From contig JAGYXB010000135.1 in NCBI GenBank assembly GCA_022495005.1, positions 1,302,001-1,366,000 of the forward strand: 64,000 nt of DNA. The letters run 5' to 3'. Each line of letters begins with the position of its first letter. The stretch's first letter is position 1. Both the position numbers and the translations under genes were made by a program. Shown piece after piece: positions 25,011 to 36,860 of the stretch. The notes under the pieces were generated by a model. It did no database searches and had not been told where the DNA came from. It saw nothing but the letters and a program-made list of their open reading frames with translations. The DNA is from Rhyacophila brunnea (taxonomy: Eukaryota > Arthropoda > Insecta > Trichoptera > Rhyacophilidae).

Positions 25011-27127
25011 TTTTTATAATTGTGACGAAATTAACAAATAGTATATTATACAACTGAAACGATTATCAAATTTCATCAAAAACGGCAATCGGCTTTTATG
25101 TTTTAACCCAGGTATCAATACATCTTACGTAGTATTTATTTTTTAAAGAGGAATGTTTCTTTGGTATTTTCAAAATATTTTAGGTTTTTTTTTTACAATA
25201 ATATAATAAAAATATAATAAAGAAATTAAAAAGTATTTCTAACTCAAGGTGATTACTTCTATAATATTTAACACTCCCGTTGCCATGAAGAACTCGCACT
25301 TTATTTAGGCCCTTAAATCATGGATACCCCATTTATTATTATATACAAAAAAATCTACTTTTAGCTATTTGTAGATAAAATGCTTATGCGTAAAAATAAA
25401 AATGCACAAGTAGTTTAATTGAATGTTTTCTATATAAAATTAATCATTTTCCAAAGTCTGATCGATATTTTGATAAGACAGTGATAGGGCTATGTAAAAA
25501 GATATACGTTAGAGAAACCCACATAATAATTTTGTAAAGTGAAACACTATTATAAAATGTTATTTGTTAGAACAGCGAGACCAATTTATGTGTTTGTTCA
25601 ATTTAATTATATGACTGATGGCTCGTATAAATCCTCCCATAATATAACGAACCTTGAAATTTAAAATGTTCCGTGCATCTGACGATAAATGCCAAACTAA
25701 CCCTTAATGTAATGTTATTAGTGTTTATTTTATCATGTTAACTTTGCTTCATATGACGTTTATTCCTAAACACTTACCTTAAATTCCCGGTATCTCGGGC
25801 ATGTCATAAAAACCTTTTTACCCAGATTTAGAAGAATACCAACCCTTATTACAAGGTCTGTAAAGTTTACATCAGTTTGTGGAACATGTGCATTTGAAAA
25901 TATACCTACCTCGAGTGACCTGCACAAAAACGCACAGCAAGCGGTCGGTTTTCCTTTGTGCATATGAGTACTTGCATATTCTACCTCTATAATAAATTAT
26001 ATTGTAGTTATAAATTACTAATAATAACTTATGCCCGAAAAGAATATTATTTAGTCAGGACATGCATTTCAAATACAACTAGATATTCTTTTGTTTATGA
26101 AGTATGTAGGTATACAATAGTCGCAGAAAGTATTTTTAGTATTTTCAATAGTATAGTATACACGACATTCTCGTGGTACGAACCACTATGCTTTCTTTCA
26201 GTTGGTTACGTCTAATGAATAAGTGCTTACTGATATTTATTTTATCTTTTTTATTTAAAAAAAATAATATTAGTGAGTAGGTACATGTCTAAATAATTAA
26301 TTATATTGAAACTGTTGCATTTACATGTAGTTATTATACTATAACATTAACTCCATGTTATTATGTCCCTGAAATCAGTGAATTTATTTAGGTAGGACTA
26401 ATACATTTAAGATTACCTACTAATTATTAATTTTGCTTTTAATGTCATAAGTACCAAATAATATTATTTTATTATAAAATGTTATCATACTCAATCTGAT
26501 GTAGGTATAAACATAATATAATATTATTTCTCTGCACCCCATGTCTGTAAAATCAATTCATTTTATGTTGGTATACCATTTTGGACATAGTCCGTACATA
26601 ATGGTATTGACTAAATTTAATGTAAATTGCAAAAAATACCTCTATCACATGTATAAAATGTTTTTATGTATTTTGTATATATTATGTAGGTAATGTTATT
26701 CTTAATATTTTGCATTTCAGAAAGTGAGTATTTTTCTTAGAAATATAATAGTAGGTAGTTTTATTATTTCGATTGTTTTATATTATAATATAAAGTTATG
26801 AGTCACCATTTAAATTTTAATTAGATAATATTATGTAGATATATTCATTTGTAGTTTGTATAATATGTTATGCTTAGAAAATTAAGTTAAAACGTAGTAC
26901 AATGAAATAGTCGTAATGGGAAAACCACAGATTTAAAAAAACCCGCAATTTAACTGTACCTCCACGGTGGTGTGGAATTCAGTACAATTTTTGAAGTAAG
27001 GGGTCTTTCACACCGTTATCTTCCACCTAAGTAAATCTAATGATTGTTTTATTATATGTAGGTAAGTATAATGTTTAGTATCTACAAAAATACACAAGTA
27101 TTAAATTACGGTTCCTATCAAATACAT
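25011..27127. other. AT-rich non-coding DNA, nothing recognised
   Basis: Open frames at 25766-25963 (minus) and 25958-26215 (plus) have no recognisable family. The stretch 26950-27020 holds a CCACGGTGGTG near-palindrome of unknown meaning. Confidence 0.4.
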
Positions 27128-27960
27128 CAGTGATTTCCAAACTTAATGTTATTACGCCTCCTTTTTAAAAAAAAATGAAACTTGGCGCCTCCCCCCTTTA
27201 TTTCATTAAATAATTCAGACACCTTTTTAAATAGTCAAAAATGTAGGCACTAATACAAAAATAAAGAAAACTTAAATATATAAATAATAAACAAGGTTTT
27301 ACTACTTATATTACTACTTATACTTATTTAAATTAATTTATTTTTCATGCGATGGATGTTTAAAAAAGATTTTGCGAAAAGCGAGCCCCTAGGCCAGGAT
27401 ATTTGTCGGGCCCACCTACCTATCTCTGAGGTTAAGGGCAGTGTGGTACTATAATGTAGTGTTTCCTAAATTATACACATACACAGGAGTTATCATTACA
27501 TATATCACTCATGATATAGGTATCACATCAAACGTACAACTACCTACATATTTAATATATCATAGTTTTGAAATCAAATGATTTTTTTACTATTAGAGTA
27601 AATTTGTGAAATAAATAATGGGGAAAGTGCATTAGCAAACTATCATAACGCTCAGTAAATAGATTTTTGTTTGCTTCAATATATCTGGCGCAAAATCATT
27701 TAAAAGTGGAAACATGACGATTTTTTTTTTAAATTTTGATTTCCAAAGCTCCAATTTTTTATGTATGCCTTCACTTTGTCTTTTTAAATCAGTCAATGCA
27801 TTAGTGGTCCTTGCATTGATTTATTCACTTTTTTTTAATTTTAACTAAATAGACAAATTTAACAACAGTTATCATTCGTTAACAAATTTGCCTCAAATTT
27901 CAATATTATGATTTGATCCTTGTATATCATTTTTTCACGAGATAGCCAGCACACTCAACA
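27128..27960 (-). pseudogene. hAT transposon remnant: ZBED5-like transposase C-terminal part and 3' end
   Basis: On the minus strand from about 27955 to 27615 fragments in the same order as hAT (ZBED5/FAM200-like) transposases appear: CWLSREK (for RWLSRG), NLLTNDN, NKSMQGPLM (for LN..LQGK), then AYIK.., and after a shift KLELWKS and MFPLLNDF. This is the segment just before the dimerisation domain. Several stops and frameshifts kill it, and upstream catalytic motifs are missing. At the other side, 27128 begins CAGTGATTTCCAAACTT, matching the hAT terminal pattern in the orientation expected for the 3' end of this element. Family call is from motif memory. Confidence 0.55.
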
Positions 27961-28271
27961 ATAGTATAGAAGTGAGGTATTAAAAAATTAGTCTACATAT
28001 TATCTTCAGACAGTTTAACAAACAACGTTTTTTAGGACTGTTTTTATGTAGTTTATAACTAGCGGCTGTTTTATAAACTTTATTTGCAAACTGCAATCAT
28101 GACGTGGCTTTATTTGTGTAAAACTTTTCGTGCCTACCTTCGCAACACTGCGCACCTACCAGTTTGGCAATATATAATATGTATGAAAGTACATTTTTAT
28201 GGAGATACAATATATTTATTTTAACATAGACTAGAAAACCTCTTGTTATGAAATTCTCGAAAGGTGGGTAT

Positions 28272-28460
28272 ATTATAGACTTACTACATGCGTATAGGTA
28301 CACATAGCGTAGTGATTTAATTTTTATTATGTGTAATTATTTCAGCATAATAAACATAACATTAAATAATTTTAGTGGAAACTATAAGATTGAATTATTT
28401 TTGTTTTTAATTATTCTTATATAAATATTTAACGTGTTTTGAAATTATATTATAGGTGAG
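28272..28460. repeat. Left flanking direct repeat of the tandem array
   Basis: The order ATAGACTTACTACATGCGTAT, TAGCGTAGT, ATTATTTCAGCATAATAAAC, TTTAGTGGAAACTATA, GTGTTTTGAAATTATAT is repeated at 30868-31060 in the same orientation with scattered differences. The two copies bracket the array. Confidence 0.65.
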
Positions 28461-30095
28461 ATACCCGGCTTCGCACAGGGTCGCTTAGTGGATACATTTA
28501 CCTTAGATATTTAAAAAATAATAATGAAATTATCTTTTTAATATTAAAATATCTGTGTAATACAATATGAAAGTAATTCTAATAGGAGTAAAGGTCAAAC
28601 AAAAGAACTGTAAATTAAAATCGAATCCAAAATCTGCAAACGTTATTAATAGTATTAATATGTAGTAAAAAATTCAAAATTGGATGGAACAAACAAACAA
28701 CAAACTTTGTATTTTATATAATACTAACCATCCCAGGTGTGCGAACAACAACTGAGAAAAATTTCATCGCAATCTGATGAATGTTATAAGAACGCATACG
28801 AATAGAAGAAGAAGAAGAAGAGGATAATTGTACTAATTTAGAAACCTTCGCGGGTGTTGGCACAATTACTGACGAAAGTTTTATTAAAATCGGATGAATG
28901 GAATAGGTACGCATACGAATAGAAGAAGAGGAAAAATATTGTTGTACTAATTCAGAAACCTTTGTAGGTGTGGGCACAACAATTGACGAAAGTTTCATTC
29001 CAATCGGACGAATGGTATAGGAATCATACGAATAAAAGGATATAGAATAAAGACGATGAAGAAGAAGAAGATGGTTGTACTAATTCAGAAACCTTTGCGT
29101 GTGTTAGCACAACAACTGACGAAGGTTTCATCGCAATCCGATGAATGGTATAGGAACCATATGAATAAAAGAAGATATAATGAAGAAGAAGAGATAGTTT
29201 TTCTAATTCAGAAACCTTTGCGGGTGTGCACACAACAACTCACCAAAATTTAATCGCAATCGGATGAATGGTATAGGAACTATATAAAATAAATGAAGAT
29301 AGAATGAAGAAGAAAAAGAAAATGGTTGTTCTAATTAAGAAACCTTTTCAGGTGTTAACACAACAACTAACGAAGGTTTTATCGCAATCGGATGAATGGT
29401 ATAGGAACCATATGAATAAAAGAAGATATGATGAAGAAGAAGAAGATGATTTTTCTAGTTCAGAGATCTTCGCGGGCATGCGCACAACAACTGATCAAAA
29501 TTTCATCGCATTCGGATGAATGGTATAAGAACGCATATGAATAGAAGAGGAAGAAAATAGTTGTACTAAATCATAAACCTTTGCAGGTGTTACCACAACA
29601 ACTGACGAAGGTTTCATCGCAATCCGATGAATGGTATGGGAACCATGCGAATAAAAGAAGATATAACGAAGAAGATGGTTTTTCTAATTCAGTAATCTTC
29701 GCGGGCATGCGCACAACAACTGATCAAAATTTCATCGCAATCGGATGAATGGTATAAGAACGCATACGAATAGAAGAAGATAGAATAGAAAAAAAGGTTG
29801 AAGAAAATTGTTGTACTAATTCAGAAACATTCGCAGGTGTCGGCACAACAACTGACGCAAGTTTCATTGCAATCGGACAAATGGTATAGGAATCATAAGA
29901 ATAAAAGAATATAGAATGAAGACGACGAAGAAGAAGAAGATGGTTGTACTGATTCAGAAACCTTTGCGGGTGTTGCCACAACAACTGGCGAAGGTTTCAT
30001 CGCAATCCGATGAATGGTATAGGAACCATATGAATAAAAGAAGATATAATGAAGAAGAAGAAGATAGTTTTTCTAATTCAGAAACCTTTGTGGGT

Positions 30096-30106
30096 GTGCA
30101 CACATC
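30096..30106. repeat. Target site duplication, left (GTGCACACATC)
   Basis: Identical to 30546-30556; the two 11-mers exactly bracket the LINE fragment, so the pre-insertion array unit can be read across them. Confidence 0.88.
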
Positions 30107-30545
30107 TTCTTCTTCTTCGATGACGCTACAGCTCAAGTCGAGCCCTGGCCTCCTCCACCGCTATCCTCCAGCCGGAACGGTCCTCCGCACGTCTTTTCCA
30201 GTTCCTGATTTTTAGTATCTGGTTGGCATCTTTTGTAACATTATCACGCCATCGTGTGCGTGGCTTTCCCACTGGCCTTTTTCCTCCTGGGTTTCCTTCG
30301 AGGATCTTCTTCGGTATCCGTGACTCAGGCATGCGCTGGACATGGCCTGCCCAGTTTAGCCTCTGGAGTTTTATGAAGTTGGAGAGTTTTGAATCTTGGT
30401 ATAAGCGGTATAGTTCCGTGTTGTACCTAATTCTCCACTCCCCATCATCATTCATGGGTCCGTATATCCGCCTAAGGATCTTTCTCTCAAAGCAATCCAC
30501 CATTTCAGCTGCTTTTACATTTAGCGTCTATGACTCGCACCCGTA
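30107..30545 (-). mobile_element. 5'-truncated LINE (non-LTR retrotransposon) inserted in the array
   Basis: The minus strand encodes the C-terminus of an endonuclease/reverse-transcriptase polyprotein: YGCES, stop, TLNVKAAEM, FERKILRRIYGP, NWAGHVQRMPESRIPKK, NPGGKRPVGKPRTRW and a final EEARARLEL before TAG (30126-30128). This region lies after the polymerase domain in insect LINEs. A TAG at 30528-30530 stands where the family has Trp, so even this piece is broken. It ends in a short 3' UTR and a GAA repeat, and is flanked by an 11-bp target duplication. The element lost its polymerase and nuclease by 5' truncation. Confidence 0.92.
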
Positions 30546-30556
30546 GTGCACACATC
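30546..30556. repeat. Target site duplication, right (GTGCACACATC)
   Basis: Exact match of 30096-30106 at the 5'-truncated end of the LINE. Confidence 0.88.
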
Positions 30557-30867
30557 AATTCACCAAAATTTCGTCGCAATCGGATGAATGGTATAGGAAC
30601 GCATATGTCAGACAGACTTTCATTTGTATGTATAAGATATAGTCTATAATCTGCGCGCAAGTGCAAGCAATAAGTTGACAAAGTTTTATCGCAATCGGAT
30701 GAACGGTATGGCAGCGCATAAAAAAACGAACAAACAAACTAACAAATATTCATTTTTATATTATAGATTATAATCAGGGAATCGATATTGCAAAATTATA
30801 AGTATTTTTTTTATATACTAGGGAAATTATCTAAAAGTAGGTAAGATATATCTAAAGTCTTAGAGGT

Positions 30868-31060
30868 ATAGACTTAATACGTGCGTATAAGTTCAAGTAG
30901 CGTAGTTATTTATATTTATTAATGTGTATTATTTCAGCATAAGAAACATGATATTAAAATATATTTAGTGGAAACTATACGATCAATCGGAGTATTTTTC
31001 TTGATTAATTGTTCTTATGTAAGTATATTATTTTAATGTGTTTTAAAATACGATTTTTAA
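30868..31060. repeat. Right flanking direct repeat of the tandem array
   Basis: Second copy of 28272-28460 in the same order. Next to it, AGGGAATCGATATTGCAAAA occurs twice (30776 and 31110), showing further local duplication. Confidence 0.65.
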
Positions 31061-31136
31061 AAATACTTAATAACATGATACAATAAGATCACAGTGTTTT
31101 AAAATTATATAGGGAATCGATATTGCAAAATTATAA

Positions 31137-31990
31137 CTATTATTTTATGTGGTGAACGTGATAACGCAAGTCCACACAGATGTTATCCTACCTAATAACA
31201 TCCCTCGTTCGCTTCGGATGAATTAGCCACCCCCACTCTCCGTGAAATGGCAGCGTATGTTGGTTGTTCCATTTAAAACAGACCGAGACACGCCGTGGCT
31301 TAGATATGACGTATTTTTATCGATGTCCGATATTATACACGATTATAAGATAATTGCATGTAATATACACAGAATAAAATGTTAAACGATGACTAAACAG
31401 TATTTAAAAACATACTTTACCTTTTGAAGCAATCAATTAGCTTTTAAAATGCCTTAAAATGCCAAATTTCTATCGGGACACTGAGTGGACGGCATGGGAA
31501 CGGGCGTAATTTTTTTATCATGGTAAGGGAAAGGTTAATAATTGTAGAATTTTTGTATGGCTGCAAAATATGTTAAGAATAATAAAAAAGACACGAGTTT
31601 TCTTATTTAAATCATTTCTCACTGCTTTGTAATATTGATAACCATTTTTTCTGTGACATCTTTTGATTTCTTTCAAATAACTCTACATAAAAGAAGACCC
31701 CGTTTTACGGTCGTACAACCTACAGGCGTAGCTTTGTAGCAAAGGCCTAAGAGCGTAGAGTAGACAGACCGCCCAGGGAGTCGTACCAATCGACGGGTGG
31801 GAGGGCGCGGGTGGAAAATGCGACAAGGGAACGGCTGACCTAGAATAACTAGATTAGCTTTACCGAACTCTCTTTTCTTTTTGCTGTGTGTTTTCCTCTC
31901 CGCTATCCACTCGCCGGGACATTGTTCCTCCTTATTGAACCAATGCCTTTTATAGATCTGATCTCGAACGACGGAAATTTAAGCCCCTGG
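31137..31990. promoter_or_regulatory. GC-richer patches, candidate regulatory DNA
   Basis: 31140-31300 and 31690-31990 are visibly less AT-rich, with words such as GACGGGTGGGAGGGCGCGGG and GAGACACGCCGTGGC. GGGTGGAAAAT recurs in the 33.5-kb patch. No protein recognised. The 31.14-kb part may be an old repeat. Confidence 0.25.
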
Positions 31991-32578
31991 CAGTGTGGGA
32001 TGCTACAGCATTTGTGTTTTTGTATCGTTCATATTTATCACTTTGCTGTGCGGAAATGGAAATAAGATGCTTTTGGAGATTAAACTTTTGTTCAGGCTTC
32101 ATAGAATACAAGCTGAACTCTCAATTAAAAAAAAACACATTGTCAAAAAAAAAATTTTTTTAATAACAATTCAGGAATTCGTTTGATAAAAAACAATGAT
32201 TATATTATTTATACAGTATTGATAAAAGTTTCTTAGTTAAATAATCTCGCGCATCAAGTAATTAAAGTCTATTTTTGATTGCACAATCGTCCTTCAGGTA
32301 TTTTTATCTTTCATATCTGCATCGATCTTGACATTATCCGTCCATATTCTACGTGTACAGCCCATAACCTCAATACAATTAATGTCTTGAGGGCCGAAGA
32401 CTCAGATACCGAGTCACATTATTATATGAGAAAGATTTAGAGTCCTCTATAAAGATTAGATAAGAAAAATGTATTATTATTTGATTATTTCCCAAATTAT
32501 GATTAATGTCATATATGAGGTCATAACATTATGATGATGTCTGTTTTATAAAAATGTATGCAATACCATTTAGTAAAT
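31991..32578. other. AT-rich non-coding DNA, nothing recognised
   Basis: One 63-codon frame (31995-32186) ends in poly-Lys from an A run; not a gene. Confidence 0.4.
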
Positions 32579-32583
32579 ATTTT

Positions 32584-32819
32584 AATCATGCACACGTAGA
32601 AGGGTCTATAAAAAAATTAAGCTTCCTAAAAGTCATATTTTTTTTCTTATTTTGTTAAAATCTATAGAATACAGACCATTACACTAATTATTTTTTAAGA
32701 GGTATTTGATATACTTACGCAATATGATGAAAATCAAATAATGCATAGATGTAAAATATAGTACAATATTTTTTGAATACGAATGTATTTATAGTATAAT
32801 ATGCCCTGTGCATGATAAA
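32584..32819. mobile_element. MITE, same family as 49056-49326
   Basis: The left end AATCATGCACACGTAGAAGG is almost identical to 49060-49079. The right end is its inverted partner (complement reads ATCATGCACA, then ATACTATAAAT as at 49 kb). No coding capacity. Confidence 0.5.
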
Positions 32820-34097
32820 TTAACAATTATTGCTATATTTATCAGAATTTAAAAAAATAGTATGACTTGTTTTCAAAATGTTTAAATAATATATATTAAA
32901 TATTTATTTTTTGATTGATATAACCAATAGAAATGGTTTTTAAACATGATGTTTGTTTATTCTACAGTTTTGAGAATAATGATCCTTGCGATTGATTTGC
33001 ATTACCACCAGCAGTGCATTTTTATAAAAAGCGACCCACATCTTTTTATTTAGGTTTTAGGTGTGTTATAAAGTTAAGTAAAATGGCATAGGAGGTTGTA
33101 TTTTTTTATTTATTTACGTGACAATTATTGATACTGTGTATAAATAATACGTTTTTTAACTATAAATAAAAAAAACCTTGTATAATTACAAGATAGTTTA
33201 TGTATATATAGTATATAGTCCAATATATTATGTGATGAATAACAATCTCAAATAAAACAATTGAAGAGTGCGTGATGTCTGTGTACCATTAAACGTAAGC
33301 AAAACATTCCATGCAAGAAGAAATGTAAAGCAAGACAAACGAGATAAACAAACGCTATAAATAAAAAGATTGCATGGACGATAAAATCATATAAATAAAT
33401 TCCTGAAACGTAAACTCGGTTCATCCATCTTGACCATAATTTTTCAGGTGTCTTGAGCGTTGTTTTTACGTGTCTAAAAGAAGAAATTTTCCACCAAAAA
33501 AATGAGTTAAGGCCTATTTCATTTGCAAGACGTCTGAAAAATGGCGAGGAATGAGGGATGGGGAGCAGCGCGGGACGGGTGGAAAATTTCGAGAGGGCGA
33601 GGTAGACTTTCCAAGAGGGATCCGATAAAACTTTCTCGGTCTCCTTTATTTTGGTTTGGTCTTGGGCAAATACTGGATTTGAAAAGTTACTGAGTTCTGT
33701 TGTAGTGCTTTGGCTTTTTAAATCAGCTGTTCGTCTTAAGCTTTGCTCGTTTTTCGTTGCGACAAATGTTTTTAATATGTAAATAAAACGTTATTTTTAA
33801 ATGAATTATATTTTTAGATTGAACATTTGTTGAACATTGAAATTTTGTTTAATACCCAAATTTTTTATAGTTTGGATTTTTAAAAAAAATACGCCATAAT
33901 TTTTATATAAATTCTTTCCAAGTGATAAACCCGTTTATAGTCAAGCCGCGGCATACTATTGCGGGTTATGATAGTGTTAGTTATTGCTTAACTTTGAATG
34001 GTTAACCTGTTCGCAGTAAATAAAGAGTTTCAGTTGCATAATATATTGTACATAATATTAATTACTTATTACCATTTTTTGAAAACAATTAATTTAC
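32820..34097. other. AT-rich DNA with a GC-richer patch at about 33530-33720
   Basis: The patch contains GGGAGCAGCGCGGGACGGGTG and TTTCGAGAGGGCGAGG; no reading frame of note. It is a regulatory candidate on composition only. Confidence 0.3.
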
Positions 34098-34395
34098 CAT
34101 ACATAATTTAAAAACACTTATGAGAAAATATCTTTTTTTGAAAAAAGTAAGTAATCGAACCTGCATCTCTTGCGTTTCGCGCCCATGCACATAGACCACT
34201 ATGCTATAAGCGTCATACTTAATTGAAACAAATTTTAACTAAGGGCTCTTAATACTCCCTGAAGTGCTTTCCAAATTTTGCTCATATTTGTATCTCATAT
34301 ATATTTTCTCAGAAGTGTTTACAAAATTATGTATGTTCAATAATTATAATGTTACATTCTTAAATCTTGTGAAATATTCGTTGAATAAAAAAAAT
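34098..34395. repeat. Inverted pair of SINE-like segments with a tRNA-like core
   Basis: CATACATAATTTAAAAACAC at 34098 is mirrored at 34301-34335. Between them, on the minus strand (34220 to 34150), lie an A-box-like TAGCATAGTGGTCTATG and a B-box-like GGTTCGATTAC. The right-hand tail AAATCTTGTGAAATATTCGT matches the 24.8- and 40.1-kb copies. Read as two copies of one SINE family head to head, or a foldback derivative. Confidence 0.5.
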
Positions 34396-36628
34396 GGTTA
34401 TTTATGTAAATATTACGTGTAATGTAATTATTTACAACTCCAAAATTTCCGATTATTTTTTAAAATTTCATTGATGCATTTATATTAGTAATTATGATTT
34501 TAAAATAATATTTATTGTGTATTTAAAAGAAAATATTTTATAATAACTTGTATAGCTAATACTGTCAAATTTAAAATAGTATCTTAATAAATTAATAAGT
34601 CTATAATGATGATTACGCTGAAATAACAGATGTTACATTGTTATTTTCTTTTCGACATTCACTATGTCGAGTAGTATGATTTTAAAAATCTGTGCTGAAA
34701 GCTTTAGCCTAACAGGTTTTGAAAATGGTTAAAAAATTTTCTTATAAAGAGACATGTTTGGAAGTCGGTTGAAATGCACACAGTATTAAGTATATTATTT
34801 TTCTCATTGAAAAAGAAGATTTATTTACCATTTTTTTAGTTATCATTTTATTCTGTATAATATGAACTTTTCTATATTTAAAATATAAAGAAAGTTTAAT
34901 TTTGTTAAAAAAAATTACGTTATTCATTTTAAAATAAATTTATGATATCATTAAAATAATCAAAATTAATATAAGTATTTAATTTTTATATTATTAAGTC
35001 CGTGTGTCACTTCAAATAACGTAACAAAATGAAAAATAAGTCACGAAAACCCCTCAAGGGAATAACATGACATTTTCCCGAATTGTTTATGGTCATATAG
35101 GTCTATGATTCAGAAAAACTTCAATACCGTAAGCAAGTTTTTTTTCCCTGAGAATATTTATTGCATCTTTCAGAAGACATTATGATTTATATATTTCCGT
35201 GTATTATTCCGACAAGAAAAATGCCCTCCACTATTTTATACCTGGCAGAGCACACTCTGCCGCTATTTTGAATATCATCCATGAATATTTATTTCACTAC
35301 TTTGTTGTCATTTTATTATGAAGAGGCTGCCGGATTTTTCGGAAAGGTGCACTTTTTCCCGCGGGCTTGCCATAACAACGACCACCAAAATGGCCACATT
35401 ACGCCAGTGGATCTGCATCATTCTGCTGTAAATACTAGAACCATAACACGGCATTATATTCTTCAATATATTACACACAATTAATAGAATATTTTTTTTA
35501 TCTGATGGATGTGATAGTTAATTTTATTGTATTTAACACATTATAGATTTGAATGTATGAATGTCCTACAAAAATGAACCATACATTATATATGTGCAAT
35601 AGTGTGTGTTGCTACTTTCAAATATATCAATATTAACCGGTTAAGTGCCCAGAGCGTCTTTGGACGCCTTAATTACACCGATTCTTACGTTAATTACCAT
35701 CAATTAACTAATTGCGGCATATAAAGGATTAAATGAGCGTCAGTGAATAAGCCGAGGGCAGTTGTCAGAATGAAGGACAAGTGTATTCTCGATACGTGCT
35801 TAAGTTTATCCCATATTCGTCCACACTCGAGATCGGTTGCCTGTTACTCCACACCCGTTAGGTATTTGAGTTTCCATTATTTCTGAGTAATTTGTTTATT
35901 TATTATAAAGTTATCTGTTCTTTTAAGATACATAATTAACTTGCCATTGATGATGCCAAATGGAAAATTATTAGCTGAGACAATGCACATTTGTCGTTTC
36001 CATGGCAAAATTGCATACATTAAAGTATGAATTACTTCCTCGTCGACTATAATATTCTCCAGATTTCCGGATATAAAGAAATGCCTCGGCGGAAAAAGAT
36101 TTGACACTAATGATAAGGTCATCAATGAAACAAATACCTATTATTTTTTTTTGGTAAAATCATGTTATTTATGTTATTAAATTATCAGGGGTCACAAAAT
36201 TAATTAAAAAATATTTAACTAAGTGTATCGAGCTCAAAGGAGGCTATGTTGAAAAATTAAATATTTTTTTAACGAAAAAACTTTTTCTTGTTTCATTTTT
36301 ACTTGACTAATCATACTGTACTCGTCCTTCAGGTATTGGTATGTTTTACTTATAAAATTAAACTTAAATATTGTTTTATAAAGCCTTAGTATTCTTGAGT
36401 ATTTACTCACTTGGTATGCTTCCTTGCACTTTGTGTAAAATTTTGTAAATTTCGCATTTTTTCACATAATATTATCTTATATTCATTGTTTTCAAACGTA
36501 AAAAAATTAACGTCAGACATCTGATTAAACTTATGAGTTTTATTACAAGTATTCAGAGCAGTGAATCAGCATGATAAAACAATGAAATAATATAATATGA
36601 CTATCGTCAAATTATACCTAATTCTTTC
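34396..36628. other. AT-rich DNA with a GC-richer patch at 35220-35480
   Basis: The patch holds CCCGCGGGCTTGCC and GGCAGAGCACACTCTGCC (a near-perfect hairpin). An 82-codon minus-strand frame at 35877-36125 looks protein-like in composition but matches no family I know and is not called. TTAACCGGTTAAGTGCCC at 35636 resembles a piggyBac-type end without a partner. Confidence 0.35.
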
Positions 36629-36860
36629 TTTCGACCATGTCCAATCCTAATAGGTTCATATGGGCCTCCACAGAGTGGGGGTTTGTATTAACAGATTTTA
36701 TTTTTACGAGAAATGGATGATAGCCACTTGCTCAACCTATTAGGTTCATACTCTGACTTATATACAAATTAAAAAAAACAATATGTGTACTTGCTAGACC
36801 CAGGATTTAAACCTGGGACCCTCGACACTATAGACCGGCGTTTAAGCCGCGCGGCCATCG
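36629..36860 (-). repeat. tRNA-derived SINE, near complete, about 232 bp
   Basis: The minus strand starts at 36860 with a tRNA-like head: A-box-like TGGCCGCGCGGCTTAAACG, B-box-like GGTTTAAATCC and a T-arm of CCCAGG / CCTGGG around a 7-base loop. The body runs left to a tail shared with 4736-4787 and, more divergently, 40467-40510. RNA polymerase III boxes and multiple copies define a SINE family. The source tRNA (Leu/Ser-like head with GCGCGG) is a guess. Confidence 0.7.

Larger units (their letters stand above)
28700..30735. repeat. Tandem (minisatellite-like) array, 13 units of about 111-133 bp
   Basis: A core (CACAACAACTGACGAAGG, then TCATCGCAATCGGATGAATG, then a GAA-rich stretch and TAATTCAGAAACCTTTG) recurs with GATGAATG-type anchors at 28776, 28893, 29007, 29140, 29263, 29391, 29515, 29626, 29744, 29876, 30009, 30583 and 30698. 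Discounting the LINE insertion, spacings are 111-133 bp; most variation is in the GAA run. Both array edges carry ACAAACAAAC-rich ends as in transposable-element tails. Open frames along both strands (Ser-rich or Lys/Glu-rich) simply follow the repeat and are not genes. Confidence 0.9.

Noticed and set aside
28714..30136. Several open frames of 60-99 codons on both strands, Ser-rich or Lys/Glu-rich
   Set aside because: They follow the tandem repeat and its GAA/TTC runs and shift with unit length; not genes.
28700..30735. CRISPR array
   Set aside because: Units are long, variable and tandem without unique spacers, in a eukaryotic context.
35877..36125. 82-codon minus-strand open frame
   Set aside because: Looks protein-like but matches nothing known to me and has no supporting context.
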